A DNA stretch of 64,000 nt from Alentia gelatinosa. Taxonomy: Eukaryota > Annelida > Polychaeta > Phyllodocida > Polynoidae. This document shows positions 24,023 through 36,480 of the stretch, piece after piece; the first letter of the stretch is position 1, and every line of letters begins with the position of its first letter. The notes beneath the pieces are model-generated. The model saw only the letters and a program-made list of their open reading frames with translations. It was not told the DNA's origin and ran no database searches. Both the position numbers and the translations under genes were made by a program. Location: the NCBI GenBank assembly GCA_950022655.1, contig OX465579.1, positions 137,215,118 through 137,279,117 on the forward strand. Reading direction: 5' to 3'.

Positions 24023-26628
24023 GTAAGTCACTCCCCCAGCCTCTGAGCTGCTCTCCGCACTGTCATTTTTTTTCATATAATGTACCATGTACTACCTGTG
24101 AAAATAATCTCCTTTTATTGTTACAGGATTGGTTAGGCGTCCGAATAATGGAATGGGTAAATTACGACGGGCATCGTCTCCGACTCATTAACTTCATTAT
24201 GTGTGTACCCGCTAAGCATATAGCATTCTGCGGTCAGGATTATATATATGTCTAATTTTGCTTAGGATTCAAAGCGAATTTATCCACCAAATATATGCTT
24301 GTAATGGCCACCAGTTCCCAAACTGTTGACTGGTCGGTTTACCTGCAAGTACCTGCACAACTCTTCCGTTAGGTGACTCTTGCATCCAACACTAAACTAA
24401 TCCCATATGGAGAATTCTTTTCACTTGGCGGGTCACATATAATTCTCTGTTGAATGTTCTGGCGCTTGTCTAGACACAGCATGCTTGCCTGTATCTGTTT
24501 TGTAGGATTGCTTTTGCTAATGCAGTATCGTAAGATAGCAATTAGTAACAAAGTCGCTAGATTTCAGATTCAAGGCATGGTTAGTCGAGATTAGCTATGG
24601 AATATCTCTATGAATTCGCTTTAAGCAGATGTGAAAACAAACATGTATATCAAGTTATATCATGTTTAAGTTTGATACATGTTAAACATATTTCCCATCA
24701 TTGTTAAACTCTGTACCAGTAGAGGTCCTTATGATGTTGCTAAAAATTTATATCCTACATTGAATTATGTATTATACACGAAATACATACATCCACATTT
24801 GCATATCAGTATTATATGTTCATCGGGTTGCATCTGATATACTTAAGTACATACAGATGTACCTGTACACACATATGTTCCATGTACTTACACGCAAATA
24901 CCCGCATATCACATATGTATGGCAAACATAGTTGTATGCTTGCATTGACAGTAATGGAACATTGCAAAATAATTATAGCTGCTGCCACCTGGTAGTTATA
25001 TTGACACTGAACTCACGTGACCAGCCACCATACTGTCACTTCTCTGATTAGTTCAACATGGCGAGTAATGAGATTTTCCCGCCCACCAACCCTGTTATCA
25101 TATACATTTAACATGCCGTGTTATTTTTATACCGTAAGTGTTGGCATCAATAAACAAATCTTAACCGCAGCTAGGCATGGACATTTATTTCTGGTAGCAA
25201 CTATAATTATAGCTATCATACATATATACTCCTACATACAAATTTTACGTTTTCTATTAAATCATTTATCATGCTACAAACTACAGACTTTGTTAAGTGT
25301 CTGCTGTTGTTGTATCTCGTTACAATACTAATCGCATATGAAATCGTACACTAAAATGACACAAACGTATAAATTTACAGGTTGGACTGTTTGTTATACG
25401 CTTTAAGTACTCATACATATATATACATATATGTCTTTGACTAAAGAGTACGGGATAAATAGCAACATAAACGCAGGGTCACAGAGTTGATATGGCTAGA
25501 TTGGTTTCGAAATAGCCTGGCTGGCATTAAAAGCTTCGTAATGAGATCTATTTCATATCTTTCCATGCCATACTGTTAGTTCCCTAAGTATTACCTACAC
25601 ATGCACATGCACATTACACATGTAACTATATACTCATATATTTCCATAGATGTTACGATATGCGTACATTTAAACAGTGTCTTATTATTGATTAGTATGA
25701 TTCGTTCTTTAATTCCTCACGTTTAATAAGTGGTGTCTTTGCACACGTTACCCTATATCATCCATGGTTCATGGTACGACAGAATACACTGTCTCACATA
25801 GGGTGACACACGGTGGAAAGTTAAAGCGGGCATGAATGAACCCCCAACCCAATAATAATGATCATCGATGGCTTTGTCACAGAACTCGCTAATGCACTCT
25901 TAGATACCTGTTTTGTGAAGTTGTGTGGTGTCTTCAGCAGCGGTCCAGAAAAGGTCAACGTATATAGGCAGCTTTTTACACCATCAATAAATGCACAACT
26001 AGCCTTATGGGCGCACTGTCTGCAATGAAATGCTTCCATAGTCAATATTCATAAAGATGAATAATAATCTACTGAGCAAGTTGTCTTTTAAACTGCACGG
26101 AGTTTGTATCGGGATCACCAAAGAATGTCGCATATAAATGTTGAAACTAATTGCACAGGTGTAAATGGATTTGTCGATTGTAGAAATGATAAGTGTCTGC
26201 ACCGAAAATCTTGTAACTAGTAGAGTGATATAGAGTGATGTAGAGTGATATTGTAGAATTATAGTCCTAACATTAATCTTCAAATGTGGCTATGTTGATA
26301 AACAATCATTATCCAGCTTTAAAGGTGAATTAAAAGGATATATTACATTCCTATCCTAATCTCTATCCTATTCTGATTTTCTTAGAAACTTTCTTTTCCA
26401 TCAAGAATATAGATAATATGTTTCATGATAAGATATATCTTTATCAGCCATATTTGGTCATACTGAAATGTCATAATTGCTGACAGAAAATCTACACCTG
26501 ATATTATATTTCACAAGAATAACCAATTGACCCACCAACATGGACCTGTACAATCGAATGAACTTAATGAATATAAAATCATATATATAAAGCATTAAAA
26601 CAATTTTTCAATTCTACACATGGTGCAG

Positions 26629-27327
26629 ATCCGAGCAACAGGAGGCGGAGAAGGAGAAGGCGTGACGTCAGCCATGACGTCATGTCGCAGGTGCGACACC
26701 GTCAAAAACGTCAGTTGGTGAGCACTGGACCCTGCCGCCGTGTCCTCGACCTCGTTTTCGTTATCGACAGCTCCGGGTCTATCCAAGACCGAGCAGTAGA
26801 CAACTGGGCCATCGTCAAGAACTTCATCATCAATATCACCAAGTCGCTGGATATAGGCATGAATACAGTGCGTATTGGGATCATCGTCTTCTCCAACGAG
26901 GCTGAGAACCGGTTCTTCCTGAATCAGACGACGAGTAGGGAAGTGGTGGTTAACACTGTGCAGAATCTGAGGTTCCTGAACGGCAGAACGAACACAGCCG
27001 ACGCGCTCTACGAACTCCGAAAAACACAGTTCACCGTCCAGAACGGTGACCGTGCTGAAGCCCCGAATATCGCCATCGTGCTCACAGACGGAGAGTCCAA
27101 CGTCAATGCGTCCTTCACCATCCCCAACGCCATTGCAGCTCGTCAAAAGGGAATCACCATCTTCACTGTGGGAGTGACGGACTTCGTCAACCAGACAGAG
27201 CTGGAGCTTATCGCCTCAATTGACTCCGTGACCCAAGAACCTCGTTATCTGCAGTCACCGAACTTCAAGAGTCTGGAGCCGTTCGTGGAGAAGCTGCAGG
27301 CCGACGTCTGTGATACACCCACTAAAA
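26629..27327 (+). CDS. Basic cleavage linker and VWA domain 1 exon
   Basis: A 699-bp phase 1-1 exon, acceptor catggtgcag, donor gtgagta; the whole domain lies in one exon. The first 30 residues are very basic: eight Arg in a row (26640-26663), then HRQKR (26697-26711), a furin-type R-X-K-R site. A complete VWA domain follows. Strand one is VLDLVFVID leading into DSSGS, with the MIDAS Thr in GRTNTADAL and the MIDAS Asp in LTDGESN, so metal and ligand binding should be possible. Flanking cysteines (GPC before, DVC after) can form the usual disulfide. Two N-glycosylation sequons (NIT, NQT) are visible. It probably binds matrix proteins or other VWA partners. Confidence 0.92.
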
Positions 27328-28057
27328 GTGAGTACCGCTTATTGCAACAAAACCTTAAAGACATATCTTACAGTCTGTAGTGATATTACCTATGTGATAT
27401 GTAAAGAGCTGCCATTATGGTACCTTGCGTAATATTCATATTTGTACCATTCTGTCTTCTTAATCATTGACCAATAGGTAGAATATGCCTGTTTAGGTAT
27501 GCTGTGTTTCTGTGAGAAGTGATTAGTTCATTAAAACAATAAAATAAACCGTGACATAAATCTACTTTTATAGAATATTTGTATTAAATTATATGAATAT
27601 AGTATTAACCTGTGGATAAGAAAGTAACATGGTAACCCCTCACTATTTGTTATACATGGGTTCTTGACACTTTGAGATCGTCATATTCAAACTCTAGGAA
27701 AATAACAAGGGATTTACAGTTGATTTGTGTCAGTGGCAATAGACAAGAAAAGGATGAACATTTATGAGCGGAAGCGCATCAAAAGCGGTGGGTAGACATG
27801 AAAGAGATGAAGATGAAAATGACCAGAAGGGAATCGGATTAAATAACAAAAAAAAGGTATGAAGGTGAATGACCAAAAGAGGATATTGGAGGCATCTATC
27901 ACCATGCCTAGCCATCTCATAACATGAAATTCTAAATATTACGGATATACTAAAACTATAGAAACAGTAGATCGCCTTGTAAGGTATATATTTCTAAACC
28001 ATCCACTACACTCACACACATACACCTATTTATATCAATATGAATATGGCCTTGCAG

Positions 28058-28290
28058 CATGTATGCACACGATGGACATCGTTATCGCTCTGGACGTGTC
28101 TAACGGTGTGACAGCCACCGACATGGTCACCATAGAGATGTACCTGCAGGACCTGGTGTCGCAGTTCCACATATCACGCAACCAGACCAATGTGGCTTTC
28201 GTCGTCTACGCGGACCGAGCAACTCGCATGTTCGGTCTGACACAATATTATGACGAGGCTTCACTGAAGCAAGCCTTTAAGGACCTGCTG
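28058..28290 (+). CDS. VWA domain 2, exon a
   Basis: A 233-bp exon, acceptor ggccttgcag, donor gtgggt; starts in phase 1 and ends in phase 0. Encodes TCMHTMDIVIALDVSNG, the first strand and metal site region of a second VWA domain. The DxSxS motif is degenerate: DVSNG, so the second Ser is Gly. The Cys near its start can pair with the one at the end of exon c. The donor choice is supported because the next exon joins cleanly in phase 0. Confidence 0.85.
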
Positions 28291-29176
28291 GTGGGTTGCT
28301 GTTTACGCACATCGTCATTTTTCGTCATTTATTTCATTTATGTCGTATTGCTGTGTCTTTCTTCTTTGATAACTGTTTTAGTACGACCGGGAATTACTTT
28401 GTATTTATCTCCTGAAAGGTGCTTGAAATTATTTTCTTTAAATTTCTCCACATTTTCCATTTCGGAAATCAAAATCGGTTTTTTCTTTATGGAAAACAGA
28501 AATGATATTTATTGGCCTTATTCCTGTCACAGAAAATAGTGCTATGCCACACTGTGGCCAAGATCGACGTGTTTGACAGATTTTCTTTTAAAATATTTCC
28601 ACTTTCTTTTCTGAGCCCAACTGACATCCCCGACTCAAACCTTTTATCATGATGTGACTCATCGGCAGCTCTGGTTATAGTTATACACAGCTGGGAGATG
28701 AGCGCTGATGGGCCCATTGGTCCCTAGAGAGGAAATTATTGTCATTGATTTTCATTATTTTCAAATGTCAGAATCTATTTCGTAATACTCGGTAGCTGTT
28801 TATTTTCTTGCACTTGCTAGCCTGGAGACTACTTCTATTCCATCCATCAAAAAATAAACTTTTTGTCTGGTTATTTCGCATTTGTATCCTGTAGGGGAAC
28901 TCCTGACCAGTCAATTGTCATGCATATGAGAAACCAAAGCTGAAAACAGTCACTACTTCTCGTGAAGTTTTTTAATTTTCTATACGAAACAAAACAGTCA
29001 AAAAGATTTCGTCATGGAACTGGTTCGATTTATGAAGTGCTAAGTTTTTTTTTATTCAAATATATGAACGCGAATGAAACATTATGGACACCAAGTAAAA
29101 AACCATTCCAACCAAATCGTTTTCTGCTGAACCTTAGTGAAATACATAAATCACAAGTTCTCTTTCTCATTCACAG

Positions 29177-29368
29177 CCAATACGAGCCCAGCTGAGAGGA
29201 AATGAAGCCAACATTGCTGATGCGTTGAAAGTATCTAGAGAAACCTTTTCAGGACATCGACGAAATGTTCCTGATGTCCTTCTGTTGATCAGTAACTCGC
29301 GACAGGTGGCCGGATCTGGTGAAATCGTCAGACAGTCCGAACTGAACAAGGCTTTAGGAATATATCAG
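29177..29368 (+). CDS. VWA domain 2, exon b
   Basis: A 192-bp phase 0-0 exon, acceptor cattcacag, donor gtaggtc. Encodes the middle of VWA2: GNEANIADALK matches the helix carrying the MIDAS Thr (here N/I instead), and VPDVLLLISNSRQ replaces the usual VLTDG strand. Both remaining metal-binding positions are therefore lost, and this domain is probably structural. Confidence 0.85.
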
Positions 29369-30516
29369 GTAGGTCATCTAGCCACCCTCGTCAACTACTT
29401 TGTACTTAGATGCAAGAAGAAATGTCCAGTTGCTGCCGATAATACCTAAGCTCTCGAAGGACCCATCAGTGCTTGACACCCACGAACAACGAACTGGCAG
29501 TGACTCGAAGGTCAGGTTGACGATAGTCAAAATCAAGATTAACCATTCTTTAGGGGTCACGTGTTTTGGGGAGATCTGAGCTCTGACACAGAAGTTGCCT
29601 AGCAAGAAGGAGGTCTGTAGCACCTCGTTGTTGAAATCATCTCCATTCGATTTCTATCTCATTACCATGATATTACAACCAGGTTGTCTATTTGTCTATT
29701 TGCGAGATTCCACGCCTCGTATTGTACTGTTTTCACTGGTAGTGCTTGTTAGATTTCATAATGGTACACTTTATGTTTATACCTTGATTTCACGGATCTA
29801 TGTAATGTCCCAACGAACCATCAGTGGGAGACCTCCCTATCGTGGTAGAACCGACGGGAATAATAAAAAATATAACGTGTGTAATTTTAATCTCGTGAAA
29901 CTATTGACAAGAACACATTTTGCATTGATATTGTGCAGTTATGAATTAGTGATTTTTACCTACTATATCTAAAAAACTATGATTTTGGTCGGATCCGCTT
30001 GGAGATTCTCCCGCACATAGAGACAAAGTGAACCAGATCTAGGCTTGGAGACTGAAGACCCATGACAGTGGGAATCTCGTGGAGGGGGAAACTCGAACCT
30101 GCTATCTTTTTTTTAGGTCTACACTTAGATGTGCTTCTTCTCTTATGATATATTTCTACCCATATTGAAAACATAATTTAGAACTGTAGTTTTCCTAGTC
30201 CTACACTGGTTCTCAGGTCATCCACTAGGAGGCACCAATTCCTAGACTGTAGTACATCCCATTTTCGCCAGGGCCAGGGTTATCACCTCTGTCTCCACTC
30301 TGTTCAGAGTGAGAGGTTGATCGACCAGATAGCGCATCACAGAGTAGAGAGATATCTATTTTTACTCTGTGAGCGAATCCATAGCCTCTAGCGACGAAGT
30401 CGCTAGTAGCAGGTTTAATAATCCAGATTACTGATACAGGAGTATACCTTTACCTTGATAGATTACATAACCTATTTTAAGATTTATTGACGAAGTGCTT
30501 GATCTTTGTTTTACAG

Positions 30517-30661
30517 GTTATAGATGCGGTGGGCACTGCCTTTGACCAGAGCCAGCTTATTCAAGTGGTGACCTCTAATGATCTTCTCCTGTTATCGAAC
30601 TCATACGTCAACCTCCGTGACAACAATGGCCGTACTGTGGTCGCCGTTTGCTCAGTTTCCC
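30517..30661 (+). CDS. VWA domain 2, exon c
   Basis: A 145-bp exon starting in phase 0 and ending in phase 1, acceptor ttgttttacag, donor gtaagtc. Encodes the last strands and helix of VWA2 (AVGTAFDQSQLIQVVTSND) and a closing AVCSVS whose Cys can pair with TCM of exon a. Confidence 0.84.
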
Positions 30662-31189
30662 GTAAGTCACCATGATTCCTAGATAGAAATTCATTGTTCA
30701 TTTAATAGTTGGTTTGTTTTTGTTGGGTTTTTTTTCAAATTAAAGACTACTTCCACGTTCTTTCATTTTATGTTTTTTTTAAATCATGCATAGGGAATCC
30801 TTCGCTGCAAATATGTTCTAATTTGGACAAATTTTAATATATGAAACATATGGGTTGCCACCGAAAATTATAGGTTTGTGCCACAAAATATCATCTCTCG
30901 TCCTGTCTGAAATCGAGCAGGTTTGGGAGACCGTTTCGCCTTCCAATCCTTGTGATAGTTATTCCTATGCAACACCTGAGCGGCCTGAAGGCGATCATTT
31001 AATTATCCCACCCCTCAGAATTATCGGGGTTCTAGGATAACTCGACCATACAACCCTGGCCCCTCCAAACGGTCACTATTTACGATCATCGGAACAATAA
31101 AACACCTACCAGGTTTCATATATCTTTTATACCCCATAAAATACAAATCTTTAATATTCTTACAATTGTGCTCTGTTTTGCCGTTGCAG

Positions 31190-31288
31190 TTAACCGTAAT
31201 CTCCAATGTATTAACACCTACGGAGGGCTTATATGTTTCTGCAAGACAGTCAGCCCTCCCATATCCATGAATGGCACTCTATGTAGAG
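31190..31288 (+). CDS. Partial EGF-like unit 2 exon
   Basis: A 99-bp phase 1-1 exon, acceptor gccgttgcag, donor gtaagaac. Encodes LQCINTYGGLICFC then a final TLC, which is the C-terminal two-thirds of an EGF module with four cysteines. The first two cysteines are missing, unless the Cys at the end of VWA2 contributes. The INTYGGL segment is typical of calcium-binding EGF modules. Confidence 0.8.
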
Positions 31289-31739
31289 GTAAGAACTGCT
31301 TTTTTCACTTCCTGAGGACTCATTCAATACGGCAGCGATGAAAGTTTTAAAAGTAATAATATACTTGTTTCCTAAATCTAAGACTTCTAACTGTTTCCAA
31401 GGCAGGCCATTCTGGAAATAAAATTTCTTTAAAATCCTGATAATTCTCATTGTAAGAATCTATCCTAAATATCCTAATAGGAAATAAATACGGTATCGAG
31501 CATATGAGAAATTGCGAGAGGTGTCTTAGTCCCATAATTAGACTCCAGTCATATTCTCTTTTTAATTCCTAGTTCAACTAAATATCTCGCAGGTCGTTGG
31601 GTGTCTTTTGATCATTTCAAAAGATATAGTCTTATAAATCTCATATATATACGAGTTACAATATCAAGTTTTCAGCCTATTGTTTGGTTACTGCATGATT
31701 TTCATTTTGCTGGTCAACAATGTTAACACCTCTTTACAG

Positions 31740-31862
31740 ATGTCAACGAGTGTAATATCAACAATGGCGGATGTCAGGGCACATGTACCAACAACATCGG
31801 CAGCTACTCGTGTTCCTGTCCCAGTGGCTTCGCACTTGGAATGGGTGGCAAAACCTGCACTG
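31740..31862 (+). CDS. EGF-like domain 3 (calcium-binding type) exon
   Basis: A 123-bp phase 1-1 exon, acceptor ctctttacag, donor gtaaaat. A complete six-cysteine EGF module starting DVNEC with NNIGSYSC, the classic calcium-binding consensus (D-V-N-E-C and N-x-x-G-S-Y). Calcium binding and possible Asn hydroxylation follow from the family. Confidence 0.9.
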
Positions 31863-32499
31863 GTAAAATATGTTCTTACATTTTATCAAGTATCTATTCA
31901 ACTTTCTATGAATTTTGGAGTCTTTATGTGGGATAATAGTTTCTTCAATACATAATAATCATAGATAACATATACCTACTCATACTATGCTAAGAGTTGC
32001 CAATAATCTACTAAAACGTATTCGCCTTTTTAGGCCGTCCTCTCCTACCGCGTTTCTTTCGATAGAAGTATTAAACGAGTTCCTAGAGCGAGGTTAATAT
32101 CCCTATCAAAAGAAACAAGGTGATAGAGGGCGTTCCAACAAGGTCAATTTCTCATATACCCCCAAATTTGGATATTGAAAAAGTAACAAAAATGTGACTT
32201 TGTTAAATCACTATCCAGAGTGTGTTGCTATAAGAGAAGTGTGTTCCAGAAAAGAATCTTAGCATGATTTGTCTTTAGAAACACCCCATGGGGTACATGA
32301 ATCCCACCGTGTGAATCCTAATTTAGGAAAGAATTGTCCTTTTCTCGTTTATCGTACCCGGCTGAGCAGGGTACTCTTCAACTCGGACAACTTTGTTTCA
32401 AAAAGGAGATGTCCCGCTTACAAAAGGGTTCTATTGTATATGACTAGTATCCAGCATTAGAACGAATACGTCTCACTGTGATGAACATCTTCTTTTCAG

Positions 32500-32595
32500 A
32501 CTTCAATGAGTGCAATTCGCCAACATCTAGGTGTCAACCCGGCCAGCAATGTATCAATACGTACGGCAGCTTTTATTGTATAACAGGTTCTGGAG
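32500..32595 (+). CDS. Partial EGF-like unit 4 exon
   Basis: A 96-bp phase 1-1 exon, acceptor tcttttcag, donor gtaagtg. Starts DFNEC and runs to CINTYGSFYC, then ITGSGG. It has the first four cysteines of a calcium-binding EGF module but lacks the C5-C6 loop. It leads directly into the stalk before the membrane helix. Confidence 0.85.
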
Positions 32596-33181
32596 GTAAG
32601 TGTACTAAGCAAGTGACCTCACTCAATGAGTCTTTTTTTCTTTTATTATTCTACTGACGATTCATTCACCAATATATGGTTTTACACATTTATCTGTGAG
32701 TGATATAGTATAGATGTATACATACATGAGATCACTGTTACGTATGTCCGAATCTTTAGCAAAAGAGTCAGTGGTACCCTATAGTGGAAGCTATGAAGGC
32801 TATAGTCTTTGAATACCTATATAGCTTTACATTGTTATATACATGTAGCTGGGCCTCGGATTTGGATTCATCATCCAAATCCGTGTTTGGGCTTATGAGA
32901 ATATTGAATCCATCGACTTCCACAGGAGGTCACCACTGTCTATACCTTATGTTTAGGTACGAATACTATCAAAACCCCTTATACTTAGACATAACCAATA
33001 CGGTATGCACCTAATATTAAGACACGTCAATACTGCCTATAAACCTTATAATTAGACATGCGAATATTCCGCATCTTATGGGCACTACATTAAGTGGTAC
33101 TATTTCTGTCGATTGAAAAAAAATGCCAACATTGAAATATAAAACATTATCAAATTATTGGTTTTTCATTTATTTCTTCAG

Positions 33182-33435
33182 CTTTACCGCAGACGGGAGC
33201 ATTGGCTGCTGGCGCGTCCTCCATCAACGGCGTGGCGTTGGTAGCGGTGCTCGTGGTGGTAGCTAATATCCTGCTGTTTGTGGTTGTTGGCGCCGTGTTT
33301 GTGGTGAGGCGGCGACGTAGGAAGAACGACACAGAAAGGCTCCTCGACACCTCGTCTGCCGTGAGCTCGCTCTCACCTCTCTCCTCTCGCCTCTTCTCTG
33401 GGCCCTTGTCATCTGACATCAGATCCATGACGTAA
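33182..33435 (+). CDS. Last exon: transmembrane helix and cytoplasmic tail
   Basis: Acceptor tttcttcag; ends at TAA 33433-33435. After a short Ala/Gly/Ser stalk there is a hydrophobic stretch of about 26 residues (VALVAVLVVVANILLFVVVG and on to VFVV), then the stop-transfer RRRRRK. This gives a type I topology with N-terminal ectodomain outside. The tail of about 43 residues contains DTERLLD, which fits the [D/E]xxxL[L/I] dileucine sorting signal, and is Ser/Leu-rich afterwards. The strong helix plus basic stop-transfer make membrane anchoring likely. Confidence 0.9.
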
Positions 33436-33853
33436 TCCCCGTCAGTGACGCCACATATATACGACGTAATCTACGCGAGGAACACTTCATAAAAAGAGCG
33501 TCTATCCATGTATATAGGCCTATTTCCATGTACTATCTTATTGGGGAAAAAACTAATTGCTGCTTTTCTTTAATGCTCCATATTTTGTTTCGTTCTTATT
33601 GCATGCATATGCAGATAGATCATGGCTTTATCTTTATGAGTCTGCAATACGCACAGAAAAACAACGGCAAAGTGTGATACCCTCTGATCCACAGAGAACA
33701 TACTTTACCAGTCCGGATATCTTCTATGTTTGTGTAATCGATAATCTAACAAATAGTCATGATGCATGTATGAGAAGTGTGATATAAGACATTCACTGTG
33801 ACTGACTTGATCCCGGACTCAAATGTTGTCATTGATGTTGGGGTAAATAGAAA

Positions 33854-33859
33854 ATTAAA
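33854..33859 (+). promoter_or_regulatory. Candidate poly(A) signal (ATTAAA)
   Basis: ATTAAA about 420 bp after the stop codon, followed within 25-50 bases by a GT-rich stretch (tgtcgttgtc and cctgtggttt). The first canonical AATAAA downstream is only at 35657-35662, so a longer 3' UTR is possible. Confidence 0.35.
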
Positions 33860-36480
33860 GCAGAGGATACTAAAATGTAAAGCCTGTCGTTGTCACCGTC
33901 CTGTGGTTTAAAACATGCCCATCTTTCGTATGTATCTAGCATTTGTTGCCGAAACACAAAGCATTCACACAAACTCTCCTGAAAGATAAGACGACACATT
34001 CTTTATACATTACAATGAGAAAGATAAAGTCTGTGAACATTTTATAAGATCTCTAAAGCAAGCTGCGTTTCAGGTCAATTTCCAATTAGTAATATAAAGA
34101 GCAAGTTGTTCAGACTTTTGAATTACCAAAGCAATTTTCGTTGGGTTTTGCAAGATTTTCGATATACGTTACGATATGTCGCAAATTCCGTAAACCATCC
34201 ATATGATATCCTGCAGCAACGTTTCTTCGAAAGGGAAACATTCAGTTACATTTTTGAAAAGTGAACAAGTGATAAGCAAGCAAGAACCACCAAGCGAAAG
34301 ACTTCGTTAGTTAAAAACCTTTCACTTAGTTGACTATGACTTTGTGGTTAACCAAGATCATAGATTAAGGGGACTAGAACCTCAAGTCTTTACCTCGGAT
34401 GTCTTTAAATTCCAATACAAATTTTTTTTTCTCTACAACATAGAAAGACATTTCTTTGGAGAGTATTTTCACAAACCATACCCGCGGTATGACGGAATAT
34501 ACACCCAAGGAGAAAAAAATACAAAACAATGGAAACTTGGTATGGACACGCGGCCAGTCCCAATAGTGTCCACTATATTTGGTTTCCAACAAAGATGGAG
34601 TCGTGTTTACAACAGAATCCTTGCTTGCTTATCCTTATGCTAGTCTATTCAAAGATGCTTCCACGACATCGGTGGCATTAGTAGTGAAAGGGTCACCAAA
34701 CTCTAGCTACTCTAATTACATCTATCGATCAAGATAATGTTCATTTGTAATGTTCATATGCCACGTTTTATGTTCGTCAGCTAGTATTCCAACGGGTCAC
34801 AAAAAGACAGGAAGATGTGCTATTAATGTTTTTATTCAACAGGGAATCGATCGTTCTGACGGCCCAAATATGTCGATATTTTTTGTTAAATTTATTATGT
34901 TTTGTCAATAATACTATGCACATTGTACACATATTCACCATTTACCCAAAACGCTACGCTATTGATGTTTTTGTATCATTGTAACGAGGTGTACATTGCG
35001 TATCGTATAAGGTATGCAAGACATTTCAATGCCAATATCAAAATAGGTCGATTCATGGGCAGAAAGTCACAATTGTCTCATTATATACGGTTCATTGTTC
35101 TATATCACCTCGTATATGTCAGGGCTTTTTGCAAGTATTTGAATTCCGAATGTATTAAATAGATGACTAGTCTGCCCTTTCTTGCAAAGCTGAAACCTTG
35201 AAACCAGCCGCTAGGTCTTTCTTCATACCCTGAGCTTCCAAAATCAATCAAACATTGTTATATATACATGATACATAAGTATATGTATAGTTATGTGCTT
35301 TCATATTGTGGAAATATTTCCTTGAACTCTCTCCATGCGTCTAGATCACGTTTTTATTTCAGTAAGGACCTTATTATGGGTAATTTCAGTGAAGTAAAAT
35401 TATATAAGTCTGATGTTTTGCGGTAATATGTTCAGATCGTATACTTTTTACGCACGTGGCTGGTTAGTGAGAGTATTAATTTAACAATTATCTGTGTGAA
35501 CGTGTTCTGTGTCTTACTCCTAGATGTAAAGCCACGTTCGGCCATGATTAGAGAATTGAATGCTTATTGATTGATTTATACTTTTGTTAAAAAAACTAAC
35601 CTGTGGATTGGGCGCCGGTTATGGATGAAAATGAAAAAGGTTTGTAGTGAAATCAAAATAAAATGATGATTCATAAGCCCATGTTAACAATAACAGCATA
35701 CGGGTTTTCTTTTTGCTTTACCACAATACAAATATACAAATCTAGAATCGGTGTCATATAAGAAAGTACTGTAGTCATAATTGTATGCCCTACATTCTGT
35801 ATGTATTCTATATGGCAAACATGCCAGCACGTTTTATATCATAAGTATAAAACTAATATAACTGGGGCAAGATAATTTTCCCTCACAATTTGGTACCGAC
35901 TGGAAGGGTTTTTCGTAATATATAAATTTGGGTTATTTGTTATGCATTAAATTGGCATATGTATCATGGATACCTAGATAACGGGGGAGAATTTTCGGCG
36001 TGGTTTTCGTATGAAGGTCATCACAAAGAATCCAGAAGCTATACATATCTGAGAGACCATGGACAGTGTTCTTCAGTATGAACAGTCCATGGTAAAACCA
36101 ATGTCATTTGCATAGAGGTTGAATATAATGCCCTCAAAGCGTTGTATAATATACTCACAATTTAAAAGGCGGGGGTCACCATATCAGGATTTGAAGGACT
36201 AAAGGTCATACTCCTGTTTTTGGATGAACCTAAGGAAAACCAGTTTCCAGTAAACATTTTATGCATACATGGAGGGAAGGTAGATAGGCCCATTATACCT
36301 ATTGGGGACGACTAACTGGACAATTTTTTTTCATTCATAAAGTACCGGAATAACTCACAAGGAACCATTTTGAACTTGTCATCCATTACAAATCACCTAG
36401 GTGTCGCCATTGTTGACAGTTTCGATGTACACCACCAGAGGGCACCTCGCTACACCCTGGACTGGACGTATACTCATTTG
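33860..36480. other. 3' flank without a recognisable gene
   Basis: AT-rich sequence with only short random open frames. It holds an AATAAA at 35657 that could be a distal poly(A) site of the collagen gene. I see no conserved domain or RNA. Confidence 0.4.

Larger units (their letters stand above)
272..33435 (+). other. Gene span: membrane-anchored collagen/EGF/VWA gene, 5' end missing
   Basis: Span of 36 exons listed separately below. Their lengths add up to 1,956 in-frame codons to a TAA at 33433-33435, with no stop at any junction. Domain order is collagen (27 exons), EGF, basic linker, VWA1, VWA2, partial EGF, calcium-binding-type EGF, partial EGF, transmembrane helix, cytoplasmic tail. 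There is no start codon or signal peptide in the window, so the N-terminus lies to the left. Introns are about 285-2,600 bp. Those with recognisable content are listed as repeats (starting at 965, 3930, 4878, 12999, 14441, 15545, 17877, 18766, 20097). In the other introns over 300 bp I see no gene, RNA or clear mobile element. I do not recognise a vertebrate orthologue. Matrilins combine VWA and EGF but lack collagen, and known transmembrane collagens are type II with collagen outside the C-terminus. Exon calls are solid; the protein's role (extracellular matrix or cell adhesion) is inference. Confidence 0.85.

Noticed and set aside
26595..27146. 183-codon minus-strand frame
   Set aside because: Antisense of the VWA1 exon; no recognisable protein features.
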